From an uncultured Porphyromonadaceae bacterium (GTDB taxonomy: Bacteria; Bacteroidota; Bacteroidia; Bacteroidales; Barnesiellaceae), in the NCBI GenBank assembly GCA_900538555.1, contig UPYI01000004.1, positions 62,001 to 126,000 on the forward strand: a stretch of 64,000 nt of DNA, given 5' to 3'. Numbering within the stretch: position 1 is the first letter of the stretch; the number at the start of each line of letters is the position of its first letter. Below the pieces are notes generated by a model. That model was given only the letters and a program-made list of their open reading frames with translations. It was not told the DNA's origin and ran no database searches. Shown in pieces: positions 1 to 8,762 of this stretch. Made by a program: the position numbers and the translations under genes.

Positions 1-86
1 ACCCGATACGCTACCGTAGCAAGATCGCGAGCCGGCATAACCGACCCGTAGCCAAACTTCTTTGGAAAACGAAAAGGGATTCTCTA

Positions 87-503
87 TTAAGCCACGAAAG
101 GAGGGGCACGCAAAACGAGCGTGCGCAGAAACCGGAATGTGTAAAGCCGTTCGATATATACGTTTTCTTCGAAACGCAACACCGGCTGCAACAAATCCGG
201 AGTGAAAATAACCCGGCACAACGAAAACACCGCCGGGAACATGTACCAAAATGATTTTGCGGAAGAGGTATCGATTTCGCTTACCCGCGACGGGCAATCG
301 TCGCCCTCGCAACCATGGTCGCACCCGGGCGTACAAGGCGAGGGGGCATCGTGTGCATGAGAGGCGCAATCGTGGGAATCGTTTTCGAAAATCAACAGAC
401 AAATCGCCCCGTCATCGCGATGATGATGCGGCAAGACCGTCGTTGCCAGCAATGTTATGCCGCACAACAACAATATGGCGATCTGTAATTTCCTAAACAA
501 CAT
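87..503 (-). CDS. Small Cys/His-rich exported or membrane protein, function unknown
   Basis: The 138-residue protein starts at ATG 503; a longer frame reaching 563 would need a TTG and adds a basic stretch, so the ATG just before MLFRKLQIAILLL is preferred. It has one N-terminal hydrophobic segment, probably a signal peptide or anchor, then PHHHRDD and a cluster of Cys, His and Asp (CASHAHD, CTPGCDHGCEGDDCP), then a second hydrophobic stretch (FWYMFPAVFSLCRVIF) and a basic tail. Short proteins of this kind occur next to metal-efflux (CusA/CzcA-type) genes in Bacteroidetes; that family link is from memory. The metal-ligand-like cluster suggests heavy-metal handling, but this is inference. Any partner would lie left of position 1. 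Confidence 0.6.
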   Translation of the reverse strand: MLFRKLQIAILLLCGITLLATTVLPHHHRDDGAICLLIFENDSHDCASHAHDAPSPCTPGCDHGCEGDDCPSRVSEIDTSSAKSFWYMFPAVFSLCRVIFTPDLLQPVLRFEENVYIERLYTFRFLRTLVLRAPPFVA

Positions 504-608
504 AATCTTCCGCTTACGATTCGAAAACAAAAATAAACAGTTTTCCCTGCAAGTCGGTTGCAATAGGATCGATCGGCACCCGATTTAAGACGATTTAACA
601 ATACAGGG

Positions 609-1055
609 CTATTCCGAATCGTCCTCGAAGTCGAAATCGAAATCAAAGCCGTCGTCGTAAAATTCAGCTTCCGGATAGTCGCTCTCCGTAAACCGTTTCA
701 AGTCTCTGCCGTCTTTTTTCGTCGGGCGTCCCAATCCTTTCTGACGTTTGACAAAACCGCCGATACGCACCATCTCCAACAATTCGTACTGCTCGGGCGG
801 TGTGATATTCTCCAAATAACCGGGTACGAGTTTCGCGCCCATCCGGTTTTGCGCCAGCGCCAGAATACGGAACGAATAGGTAACCGGCGGCTTACGCACC
901 TGAATCACATCGCCTACCTTCACCATACGCGACGGTTTTATCGTCACCCCGTCGATAGCGATACGCCCCTTTTTACAGGCGTCGGTGGCGATAGTCCGGG
1001 TCTTGAAAATGCGGGTAGCCCACATGAATTTATCGATTCTTACCTCGTCAGCCAT
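609..1055 (-). CDS. S4-domain RNA-binding protein, Hsp15-like
   Basis: The 148-residue protein begins MADEVRIDKFMWATRIFKTR, the start of an S4 RNA-binding domain covering roughly residues 5-65 (ACKKGRIAIDG and VGDVIQV are typical S4 segments). The family includes the heat-shock protein Hsp15 (HslR), which binds stalled 50S subunits carrying peptidyl-tRNA. A basic linker (RQKGLGRPTKKDGRDLKRF) precedes a very acidic tail of alternating Asp and Phe. It lies 6 bp after pth in a three-gene minus-strand unit rplY-pth-this gene. Both neighbours act on the ribosome or peptidyl-tRNA, which supports a role in ribosome rescue. The exact orthology to hslR is not certain. Confidence 0.85.
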   Translation of the reverse strand: MADEVRIDKFMWATRIFKTRTIATDACKKGRIAIDGVTIKPSRMVKVGDVIQVRKPPVTYSFRILALAQNRMGAKLVPGYLENITPPEQYELLEMVRIGGFVKRQKGLGRPTKKDGRDLKRFTESDYPEAEFYDDGFDFDFDFEDDSE

Positions 1056-1061
1056 AAACGT

Positions 1062-1625
1062 CTACTTATTATTATATTGCGCCATCGTCGTATTCACCCC
1101 CGCAAGGCAGAAACTTTTTACGATCTCACCGGCACGTTCCAAACGTTCGGGGAGCAATTTCTCCTGCTCTTCGGGAAATTCGCCCAGCACATAATCCACT
1201 TGTCCGCCACGGGGAAAATCATTCCCCAGTCCGAAACGCAACCGGGCATACTTTTCAGTGCCCAACACATCGCGGATATTTTTCAATCCGTTATGTCCGG
1301 CATCACTGCCTCCGGGTTTCAGGCGCAGTGCCCCGAAAGGCAATGCCAGATCATCGACCACGACCAGCAGATTCTCCAACTCTATTTTCTCTTTTTGCAT
1401 CCAATAGCGCACGGCGTTGCCACTGAGGTTCATGTAGGTGGACGGTTTCAGCAGAACAAGTGTCCGCCCCTTTACCCGCAACTCGCAAACGGCTCCGTAA
1501 CGCCCGTCGGCAAAAACAAGATTGGACGCTTTTGCCAAAGCGTCCAATACTCTAAATCCTATGTTGTGCCGGGTATTCTCGTATTCACTTCCGATATTCC
1601 CCAGCCCTACAATCAAATACTTCAT
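1062..1625 (-). CDS. pth: Peptidyl-tRNA hydrolase
   Basis: This 187-residue cytoplasmic enzyme cleaves the ester bond of peptidyl-tRNA released from stalled ribosomes. The family's active-site residues are visible: N10 in GLGN, H20 in NTRHNIG, N66 in YMNLSG, D91/D92 in VVVDDLALP and N112 in GHNGLKNI. Length and motif order are those of bacterial Pth. It lies between rplY upstream (23 bp) and an S4-domain protein downstream (6 bp), the usual rplY-pth pairing. It is probably transcribed from the rplY promoter. Confidence 0.97.
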   Translation of the reverse strand: MKYLIVGLGNIGSEYENTRHNIGFRVLDALAKASNLVFADGRYGAVCELRVKGRTLVLLKPSTYMNLSGNAVRYWMQKEKIELENLLVVVDDLALPFGALRLKPGGSDAGHNGLKNIRDVLGTEKYARLRFGLGNDFPRGGQVDYVLGEFPEEQEKLLPERLERAGEIVKSFCLAGVNTTMAQYNNK

Positions 1626-1648
1626 TCAAAAAAAGGATTGAATCCGAA

Positions 1649-2293
1649 TTATGCTTTTGCCTGAGCACCGCGAGCGGCACGAGTCAGATTAACGGCACAA
1701 ACCACCGCATTCTTGGCGTTCATCAGTTCAAGACCATCGTAGTGAAGATCGCCCACCTGCAATGTTTTGCCCAATCCGAGATTGTCGATATTCACAACCA
1801 GACGTTCGGGAATTACATTGTAAACAGCTTTCACTTTCAGTTTCTTCATCGACAGGCTCAATTTACCACCGGCACGAACACCTTCGGAGTGACCTTCGAG
1901 TTGAACCGGAACTTCCATAACAACCGGTTTGTTTTCGGTTACTTCCAAGAAGTCGATATGCAATATTTTGTCGCTTACCGGGTGGAACTGAATGTCTTTC
2001 AAAACAGCCATCACTTTCTTTTCGCCGATAGTCAGTTCAATCTCGAAAATATCGGGCGTATAGATCAATTTGCGAACAGCCTCGTTCGATACAGTCAGAT
2101 CGGTTACGATCAAACCTTTGCCGTTTCCGACTTCCACGATCTTTTCACCGGCTTTCAACGTACCGTTGAAAGGCAGATCCACATGTTCGCCACCATTCAA
2201 TACTGCGGGAATCAAGTTTTGTTTGCGGAGTTCTCTAACCGCTTTTTTGCCCAGATCGGTGCGGGCTACACCTTCCAATTGAAATTTTTTCAT
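1649..2293 (-). CDS. rplY: 50S ribosomal protein L25/general stress protein Ctc
   Basis: The 214-residue protein is the long two-domain (Ctc/TL5) form of L25, which binds 5S rRNA. The N-terminal L25 domain (about residues 1-95) starts MKKFQLEGVARTDLGKKAVR and contains IPAVLNGG. The C-terminal TL5 domain (about 100-190) includes LHIDFLEV and VPVQLEGHSEGVRAGG. A short Ala/Arg/Lys tail follows. It is the first gene of the rplY-pth-S4 protein unit. The upstream promoter match is unusually complete. Confidence 0.97.
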   Translation of the reverse strand: MKKFQLEGVARTDLGKKAVRELRKQNLIPAVLNGGEHVDLPFNGTLKAGEKIVEVGNGKGLIVTDLTVSNEAVRKLIYTPDIFEIELTIGEKKVMAVLKDIQFHPVSDKILHIDFLEVTENKPVVMEVPVQLEGHSEGVRAGGKLSLSMKKLKVKAVYNVIPERLVVNIDNLGLGKTLQVGDLHYDGLELMNAKNAVVCAVNLTRAARGAQAKA

Positions 2294-2372
2294 TGTTTTA
2301 ACTGTTTGTGTTACTCAAAATTAAGATTATGCTCCCTAATTTCCCATCACACGGAATTTTCAAAAAGCGCTG

Positions 2373-2403
2373 CAAAGTTACATGTTTTTCATGAACACGC
2401 AAA
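2373..2403 (-). promoter_or_regulatory. Promoter of rplY-pth unit
   Basis: On the minus strand TTTG (2403-2400) and TAACTTTG (2380-2373) are separated by 19 bp, matching the Bacteroidetes sigma-ABfr -33/-7 pattern. Start of rplY is at 2293, giving a leader of about 75 nt. Confidence 0.65.
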
Positions 2404-2490
2404 TATTTGTATCAAAATAGTTTAACAAAGAGGTCCCAATGCGTATTTCGAGACAAACGAATTCTAAATCGCCGATTCCCGACATGCCGG

Positions 2491-3912
2491 TCAAAGTCGC
2501 ACCTTATAGACCGATCTGCCTACCCGTACTATATAGAGTCCCGACGGCAACGGTATCTCGACCGGAAGAGAGCCGGCGACTCCCTGTGCAACCGGTTGCC
2601 CGTCGATTCCATATACCGCATAACCGCCTGTCGGCTGGCTATCGGCACACTCCACGACAAGGTTGCCATTGCGTCCATAGACCTTGACTCCGGATTCCGG
2701 ATTCAAGGGAATAGCCTCCACTCCCGCAAACGGGAATTCGGACAACTCGACATAGTTGGTGAACATGTTCCACCCGCCGGCTTGCCGGTACAATTCCGCC
2801 GAACCTACCAGCACATAGACGGGAATATCATGGGATACATCTCCGAATGTTTCGGAATAACACTCCGGAGGTGTCGGCGACAACGAATATATTTTACTCA
2901 AATGCGAATTGGAACCGAAAGCCTCTCTTGCTATCCTCTCCACCTTAGCCGGAAGCACAACGGAATCGAGAGGGCAACCGTAAAATGCCCGATCGTCTAT
3001 TTGTCTCAACCGGCTCGGAAGATTGACCGTCCGAAGGTTCTCACACATGTAAAATGCATCAAACAGGATTCTTTCCACTGATTCCGGAATCCATACAGTT
3101 TCAAGCTTCGGGCATTTCGAAGCCACACTCCAAGGAATTCCCGGTATTCCTTCCGGGAAACGGATCTCCCGAAGACTATCATTCTCACTAAACACTTCCC
3201 ATTCTAAATATCGGCAAGAGTTCGGCAAAATTGCCCGACGAAGATTCTTGACCCCGAAGAACGCCAAATCCCCTATGCATTCGAGCCCCTCCGAAAAATC
3301 CACTTCACCTATGCTGGTTCCCTGAAAAGCTCCGACATAAATCGTTTTTAAGGTCGGCGGAAAAGCGATCTTACCGAACCCCTTACAATCTATAAAACAT
3401 TGCAACGGAATATCGGTAACCCCTTCGGGGATCGTAAGCTCATCAAACCACAACTCGTGACAATCTGCAAAACAACACTGTCCTAATATTTGCAAAGATG
3501 CAGGCAGGTTGATCCGTTCCAACATCGTATAAGCAAACGCGTTCCCCCCAAACCGGATAATATCATCCGGAAGAATTATCCGACGGAGATTTAAACAAAT
3601 TGTATGTTCTTCCATTCCTTGTTCTTCCGGATCATAAAACGCATAATCGGGAATCTCTTTCTCCGACACATCGGCATCCGCTAAATTCAACGCAGTCAGT
3701 TGCCCACGGAATGCGCAACTCCACATCGTCTTGAAATCGGTCGCATCCACCGGTCCGTGGACGACCAACGAATCTATCTCGTTCGCCCGATCGCCCAGCA
3801 CCGCTGCAAGCTGTCCGGCACTCTCCACATACGCATCGAAATGGCGCACCTGCCCCGAAGCACACAAGGCAAGGCAAGTACTTAAAAACAGTATGATCGC
3901 ATTCTTTTTCAT
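2491..3912 (-). CDS. BspA-like leucine-rich repeat surface protein (copy A)
   Basis: The 473-residue protein has a signal peptide (MKKNAIILFLSTCLALC, cleavage expected near ASG-Q). About residues 90-370 hold BspA/TpLRR-type repeats, recognisable by recurring units such as LRRIILPDDIIRFGGNAFAY and FPPTLKTIYVGAFQGT. The last 45 residues (VYGIDGQPVAQG...LPSGLYIVRVGRSVYKVRL) resemble a type IX secretion sorting tail. BspA-like repeats are often adhesive in oral and gut Bacteroidetes; the ligand here is unknown. It is third in an operon behind copy B and a secreted protease. Its first ~115 and last ~110 residues are almost identical to copy B, while the middle repeats differ. Confidence 0.85.
   Translation of the reverse strand: MKKNAIILFLSTCLALCASGQVRHFDAYVESAGQLAAVLGDRANEIDSLVVHGPVDATDFKTMWSCAFRGQLTALNLADADVSEKEIPDYAFYDPEEQGMEEHTICLNLRRIILPDDIIRFGGNAFAYTMLERINLPASLQILGQCCFADCHELWFDELTIPEGVTDIPLQCFIDCKGFGKIAFPPTLKTIYVGAFQGTSIGEVDFSEGLECIGDLAFFGVKNLRRAILPNSCRYLEWEVFSENDSLREIRFPEGIPGIPWSVASKCPKLETVWIPESVERILFDAFYMCENLRTVNLPSRLRQIDDRAFYGCPLDSVVLPAKVERIAREAFGSNSHLSKIYSLSPTPPECYSETFGDVSHDIPVYVLVGSAELYRQAGGWNMFTNYVELSEFPFAGVEAIPLNPESGVKVYGRNGNLVVECADSQPTGGYAVYGIDGQPVAQGVAGSLPVEIPLPSGLYIVRVGRSVYKVRL
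2501..2840. repeat. Direct repeat, 3' end of LRR copy A (partner 3968-4307)
   Basis: About 340 bp at the 3' end of LRR copy A are almost identical to 3968-4307 in copy B, at an offset of 1467 bp. The match ends where the central repeats begin to diverge. It shows a recent duplication or continuing gene conversion. Confidence 0.85.
3570..3912. repeat. Direct repeat, 5' end of LRR copy A (partner 5031-5373)
   Basis: About 340 bp covering the start codon, signal peptide and N-terminal region of LRR copy A match 5031-5373 of copy B at an offset of 1461 bp with few differences. Together with the 3' repeat it brackets a diverged core. Confidence 0.85.
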
Positions 3913-3957
3913 GCCCTTAGTTTTTTTTAATTCAACCCATCCCGGTTATCATATAAT

Positions 3958-5373
3958 TCAAAGGCGCACCTTATAGACCGACCTGCCTGCCCGTACTATA
4001 TAGAGTCCCGACGGCAACGGTATCTCAACCGGATGAGAACCGGCGACTCCCTGTGCAACCGGTTGCCCGTCGATTCCATATACCGCATAACCGCCTGTCG
4101 GCTGGCTATCGGCACACTCCACGACAAGGTTGCCATTGCGTCCATAGACCTTGAATCCGGATTCCGGATTCAAGGGAATAGCCTCCTCTCCCGCAAACGG
4201 GAATTCGGACAACTCGATATAATTGGTGAACATGTTCCACCCGCCGGCTTGCCGGTACAATTCCGCCGAACCTACCGGCACATAGACGGGAATATCGTGG
4301 GATGTGTCGCTATCAACACATCCCACCGGAGGTATAGGCGACAACGAATATATTTTACTCAAATGAGGATTATATTTGAAAGCACTCATCTCTATCCTCT
4401 CTAACGTAGCCGGGAACACAACGGAATCGAGAGGACAACCGTAAAATGCCCTTTCTTCTATTATCCTCAACCGGCTCGGAAAATCGACCGACCGGAGACT
4501 TACACACGAACGAAATGCTTCGAACTGAATTATCTCCACCGATTCCGGAATCCGTACCGTTTCAAGTTTCGGACATTTCCAGACCGCACACCACGGGATA
4601 TCCGAGATTCCTTCCGGGAAGCGGATCTCCCGCAAACTGTCAATCTCACCAAATATTCCACTTCCTAAACGTTGGCAAGAGTTCGGCAAAATTGCCCGAC
4701 GAAGATTTTTGACCCCGGAAAAAGCCAAGTCCGCTATTCCTTCAAGCCCTTCCGGGAAATCCACTTCGTCTATACGAGAACCCCGAAAGGCTCCGGCATA
4801 AATCATTTTTAGCGTCGGCGGGAAAGATACCTTGCCTAAATCTTTACAAGCCTGAAAACATTGCGCCGAAATCTCGGTAACGCCCTCGGGGATCGTAAGA
4901 TCATCGAAACACAATTCGTTGCATTCCGCAAAACACCCCCAACCGAACTCTTGCAAAGAGACGGGCAGGTTGATCCGCTCCAACATCGTATAAGCGAACG
5001 AGCAACGCCCCAATCGGATAATATCATCCGGAAGAATTATCCGACGGAGATTTAAACAAATTATATACTCTTCCATCCTTTGTTCTTGCGGATCAAAAAA
5101 AGCATAATCAGGAATCTCTTTCTCCGACACATCGGCATCCGCCAAATTCAACGCAGTCAGTTGCCCACGGAATGCGCTATTCCACATCGTCTTGAAATCG
5201 GTCGCATCCACCGGTCCGTGGACGACCAACGAATCTATCTCGTTCGCCCGATCGCCCAGCACAGCTGCAAGTTGTCCGGCACTCTCCACATACGCATCGA
5301 AATGGCGCACCTGACCCGAAGCACACAAGGCAAGGCAAGTACTTAAAAACAGTATGATTGCATTCTTTTTCAT
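3958..5373 (-). CDS. BspA-like leucine-rich repeat surface protein (copy B)
   Basis: The 471-residue tandem paralogue of copy A has the same signal peptide, the same N-terminal region (VRHFDAYVESAGQLAAVLGD) and the same sorting-like tail ending SVYKVRL. The central LRR units (about residues 95-370) carry many substitutions relative to copy A, for example in LNLRRIILPDDIIRLGRCSF. The start codon lies only 5 bp after the protease stop, so the two are co-transcribed and possibly translationally coupled. 45 bp separate it from copy A. The role is probably surface binding or adhesion; no ligand can be read from sequence. Confidence 0.85.
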   Translation of the reverse strand: MKKNAIILFLSTCLALCASGQVRHFDAYVESAGQLAAVLGDRANEIDSLVVHGPVDATDFKTMWNSAFRGQLTALNLADADVSEKEIPDYAFFDPQEQRMEEYIICLNLRRIILPDDIIRLGRCSFAYTMLERINLPVSLQEFGWGCFAECNELCFDDLTIPEGVTEISAQCFQACKDLGKVSFPPTLKMIYAGAFRGSRIDEVDFPEGLEGIADLAFSGVKNLRRAILPNSCQRLGSGIFGEIDSLREIRFPEGISDIPWCAVWKCPKLETVRIPESVEIIQFEAFRSCVSLRSVDFPSRLRIIEERAFYGCPLDSVVFPATLERIEMSAFKYNPHLSKIYSLSPIPPVGCVDSDTSHDIPVYVPVGSAELYRQAGGWNMFTNYIELSEFPFAGEEAIPLNPESGFKVYGRNGNLVVECADSQPTGGYAVYGIDGQPVAQGVAGSHPVEIPLPSGLYIVRAGRSVYKVRL

Positions 5374-5378
5374 ATTGC

Positions 5379-8030
5379 TTATTTTTTAGTGAATTTACGA
5401 CTATCCATTACTTTACCGTCTTCCATATAAGAGACCACATATACCCCCGCAGGCAAAGCCGACAAATCCAAACGGATTTGTGAGATTCCCGCCGGAAGAT
5501 TTTGCGTCAAAAGACTCTCCGCCTTTGTCAAAGAGCTGACGCAAACCGCAGCACGGGAGGATTCCACCTCTTGCCGGAAGGTAATATCGATGTGATCCTC
5601 TACCGACGAAGTAGGTAGAACCGACTCAAATCCGTTTTCAGGCGTCAGGATAATACTTCCCTCCGCTTCCCCATCCGGTAAAACGGCAACGGCGGAAAAC
5701 TCGTTGTTTTGCAGGGTCGGGGTAACCACCACATCCCGATCGGTCCCGATCACCGAGCCGGAAGCATCGCGCCAATGCACTGCCAACGGCTCCTCATCCG
5801 GCAACTCGGCAGAAAGCCGGTACGCCCCTCCGGACAATGGCTCGGAATTAATATTCAACAGAGGCAGCTGTATCCGAGAGGTAAGAACAAACGTTTCACC
5901 ACCTACAATATTTCCGGCGGCATCCCGCTGGATCAAATCGAACGTACTATTTAAAAGAACGAGATTGGGCGCAACAGGCTCCAATTTCAATACCACTTCG
6001 TCGAACTCCTTCCCTGCCAGGCAAATATTCTCCACCCGGCTCTCGCTCGACAACCACTCTACCCGCCGCGGATTTTCCGCCGGAACATAGGCAATGTTCT
6101 TAGCACGACGACCTCCCCGATCCCATGCGTTGAATACCGGCTGCGACATCTCCAACGAAACTTTCGCTTTGGTAAAAAGCCGCTTGTCCGCCTCTGTCCG
6201 GGGGCGGATTTCCAACGAATAACTATGAGCATCGCCATAAATATTCCGCACAAACACACTCGTGCCCTTACGCGCATCCGACAAGTACATTACCGTAACA
6301 TTCTTTTGGGCAATCTGCCTATCTCCTTTTACATCGAAATAATACGGATCAGCAGGGTTATATCCGTCATCCCACGGTGAATCCATTATGCGTGCTAACA
6401 AACAAAAATGTCGTTTAACGCCATCTTCTTCCATCAGGTTATGTAATCTATCAGGCAACGCCCAGTTCACCCTTACAATAGTATCGCAACCAGCAAGAAT
6501 CGAATCAATATCTACACTTCCAAGATGACCACCAGTAACAACTTTATTTTTATAAAGCTCCCTACCTTTCCATGTAGCACGATTTATGCCCGTGGAAGCT
6601 TCTGCCCAATATGTATGGACCCAATACAAACCATTGGGGATCATATATTTCCCCCTATTATGAACCCGCACATATATCGGCACCGAGTAATGATCTGTTG
6701 TATAATAAGGGTTCTCGTGCTCCTCTTTGCCATCAGGTTTATTACGAATCCACACATCCGGGCTGTCCCAAATAATATCCGTTGTCAAGTTCGGCTCGAC
6801 CCCGGTATCCGCCGAATTGTCCCGGATATATACATCGAACGACTTTACCAAATGGCCGAACGACAGCCCTTGCCCTACCGTAACCGGAGTAGAAATATAT
6901 TGCGGTGTTTCCGATGCCGTATCGTTCATCTCCGCATAAGCAAAAGCCTCCGCCATAGAAACCTGCCCATTGCCGTCCGCATCCGAATTAACGGCAGTTC
7001 CATCGGGGGTTGCCTGATTGATAGCAGATGTCCAGTGATAAACGAACTCGTCGTAGGGTTTATCCAAGCAAGCCCACGAATATTCGCTACCCGTCGATGC
7101 CGCAGCGACCACACAGCCCACTTCGGTCAATTCACCGATAAAACCGCCGGAGAAGCACTGCCCCAAAACGACATTGACCGTTACAGAATCGTTGATTATG
7201 GGCGACAAATAATCCGCCAGTTCATAATCCTGCAATGTTTCATTGCCCCAAAGATTTATATACGACTGAGAATCAAAATCATTGGAACCGCCATGATCGA
7301 TGACGTAAAAGAAGAGATGATCGTCCGCTTTCAACGAACCAGACAATCCGGACAGCACCTGTTGCACATTCGCTTTCGTAGCAGCATACCGGATATCGGG
7401 AACGCCGTCGAAATCAAGATCCAATGGAGAAGATTTATATCCGCCATCTATCGCATGCATATCGTCGGCTGGGTCGGTACCATCTGACATAATCACGGAA
7501 ATATGCTCATGGGGAATCCCGTATTTATTGACAAGTGTCTGAAAAACAAACGAACAATCGTTCCAATACCGTTCATAATTGGCATTCTTATTTGCCCCGC
7601 CACTAAGAATCACCGCATACGTGCGATCAGCCACGTCCTGTTCCCGGGCAGAGACATTCGCTTTATTCACCCGAGGTTTTTCCGTCGCCCGTTCGCCGTA
7701 ACGGTTTTTAACGAGCAGAGGAATCAATGTTCCAGCGGGTGGTAATTTACACGACGCTTGAAAAATCGGAAAGAGATTCGTAGGAGAGGTAGTTTGTTTC
7801 GGGATACGACACAAGTAAGCGGTATGCTCCCATCCTTTCATCGGTTCCGCATCCACAAAAAATCTCCAAATCTGAGAGCTATCGTCCTCTAACAGATAAA
7901 TATCGACATCTTTTTCGGCAAAACGATTTTGAAGAGCAGCCAAGCCCTCCTCCACGGTTACATTTCGCGCCGTAGCTGGAATAAAAAACAAACAGCTAAG
8001 CAAAACGGTCAAAAATAATTTTCGTTTCAT
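5379..8030 (-). CDS. Secreted caspase/legumain-like (C13-type) cysteine protease with sorting tail
   Basis: 883 residues from ATG 8030, chosen because MKRKLFLTVLLSCLFFIPA is a clean signal peptide; an ATG three codons upstream (8039) is also possible. Counted from 8039, the protease core spans about 140-395. It has the beta strand YAVILSGGAN, the catalytic His in VIDHGG (H249) and the catalytic Cys in VLGQCFSGGF (C295), the His/Cys arrangement of clan CD. Two Ca-binding-like acidic loops are present (DLDFDGVPD near 207 and DADGNGQ near 353). The C-terminal half is beta-sandwich-like, and the end (LDLSALPAGVYVVSYMEDGK) matches a type IX sorting domain. The first ~115 residues may be a propeptide. 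Substrate specificity is unknown. It is first in an operon with two LRR proteins. Confidence 0.85.
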   Translation of the reverse strand: MKRKLFLTVLLSCLFFIPATARNVTVEEGLAALQNRFAEKDVDIYLLEDDSSQIWRFFVDAEPMKGWEHTAYLCRIPKQTTSPTNLFPIFQASCKLPPAGTLIPLLVKNRYGERATEKPRVNKANVSAREQDVADRTYAVILSGGANKNANYERYWNDCSFVFQTLVNKYGIPHEHISVIMSDGTDPADDMHAIDGGYKSSPLDLDFDGVPDIRYAATKANVQQVLSGLSGSLKADDHLFFYVIDHGGSNDFDSQSYINLWGNETLQDYELADYLSPIINDSVTVNVVLGQCFSGGFIGELTEVGCVVAAASTGSEYSWACLDKPYDEFVYHWTSAINQATPDGTAVNSDADGNGQVSMAEAFAYAEMNDTASETPQYISTPVTVGQGLSFGHLVKSFDVYIRDNSADTGVEPNLTTDIIWDSPDVWIRNKPDGKEEHENPYYTTDHYSVPIYVRVHNRGKYMIPNGLYWVHTYWAEASTGINRATWKGRELYKNKVVTGGHLGSVDIDSILAGCDTIVRVNWALPDRLHNLMEEDGVKRHFCLLARIMDSPWDDGYNPADPYYFDVKGDRQIAQKNVTVMYLSDARKGTSVFVRNIYGDAHSYSLEIRPRTEADKRLFTKAKVSLEMSQPVFNAWDRGGRRAKNIAYVPAENPRRVEWLSSESRVENICLAGKEFDEVVLKLEPVAPNLVLLNSTFDLIQRDAAGNIVGGETFVLTSRIQLPLLNINSEPLSGGAYRLSAELPDEEPLAVHWRDASGSVIGTDRDVVVTPTLQNNEFSAVAVLPDGEAEGSIILTPENGFESVLPTSSVEDHIDITFRQEVESSRAAVCVSSLTKAESLLTQNLPAGISQIRLDLSALPAGVYVVSYMEDGKVMDSRKFTKK

Positions 8031-8137
8031 AAGCAACATATTAGTTGATTAATATTCTAAATAATATAAAAGACACTAAAAATTCAGATCGGGTAACCCC
8101 ATGTCATAGACATTCCGTGTACCTATATAAAATAAAA

Positions 8138-8209
8138 AAAGCGTGCTGCGAAACATAAATGATTGATCAAAAATACCCAAGTCCCAACTTAGTATTAACA
8201 GCACGCTTT
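8138..8209 (-). terminator. Terminator-like inverted repeat with no obvious gene upstream
   Basis: Perfect 11-bp arms AAAGCGTGCTG (8138-8148) and CAGCACGCTTT (8199-8209) are separated by 50 nt. On the minus strand the stem is followed by seven T. It would end a leftward transcript, yet no minus-strand gene lies between it and 8763. Confidence 0.5.
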
Positions 8210-8441
8210 ATATATTTTTCAAATCTTACTTTTGGCATTTATCGTCCCGGCTCGCTCCCGAGCGGCTCTTAATAAATAACACGTGCAATTTATTAAAAAT
8301 TTTTGAATCCGCAAACAAAAAAGCTAAAAAATATATCGAACCAAAACTTTTTTTCGTCATATTGCATAAATCCCGCAAACGAGACCGTTTACATTATATT
8401 TATTTATAGAATACAGGAGACGGCTTGGACGATGTGTCATA

Positions 8442-8462
8442 ATGTCCAATCTGCTGCGTTGC
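8442..8462 (+). repeat. 21-nt dispersed repeat (copy 1)
   Basis: These 21 bases occur again, reverse-complemented and without mismatch, at 25647-25667. Short words further on (CCTCGGTG, GGGGTTGCA) recur in the same order with altered spacing, so both may be remnants of a longer element. Confidence 0.5.
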
Positions 8463-8698
8463 CATCGGAATTCGGACTATGTCGTTTACGTTGGTAAGCT
8501 CCTGTCGTCCTCATCCTCGGTGCCTTGCATCTCAGACATTCTAACGCATCGAAAAGGGGTTGCATCGAAAATTTCATTTCGGCACCCCCGGCTTATCGAA
8601 ACCGTTTCTTCGAACAATCCCGCCCCCTCCGTTTGTTATAGGTCTGCCCAAGACAAGCCATTCCCGCCCGGTTTCGTAACAAATTGCCGATTATTTTT

Positions 8699-8706
8699 TA
8701 CTTTTG
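8699..8706 (+). promoter_or_regulatory. -7 element for A2M gene
   Basis: TACTTTTG matches TAnnTTTG and lies 57 bp before the start codon at 8763. No clean -33 TTTG is seen at the right distance. Confidence 0.5.
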
Positions 8707-8762
8707 CACAAATGGCAAGTCTAATAAATATTGATTTATCGGAATTATAAACAGAATCGATT

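Larger units (their letters stand above)
8040..8762. other. Intergenic region between protease operon and A2M gene
   Basis: No convincing protein gene is seen in these 723 bp; open frames at 8303-8497 and 8442-8750 lack family features and one overlaps the A2M promoter. It holds an inverted repeat (8138-8209), a plus-strand TACTTTTG at 8227-8234 followed by short hairpins (8247-8265 and AATAAAT/ATTTATT at 8270-8294), a 21-nt sequence repeated at 25647-25667, and the A2M promoter. Confidence 0.6.

Noticed and set aside
8442..8750. 102-codon frame before the A2M gene
   Set aside because: It runs through the A2M promoter, has no domain, and its start coincides with the 21-nt repeat.
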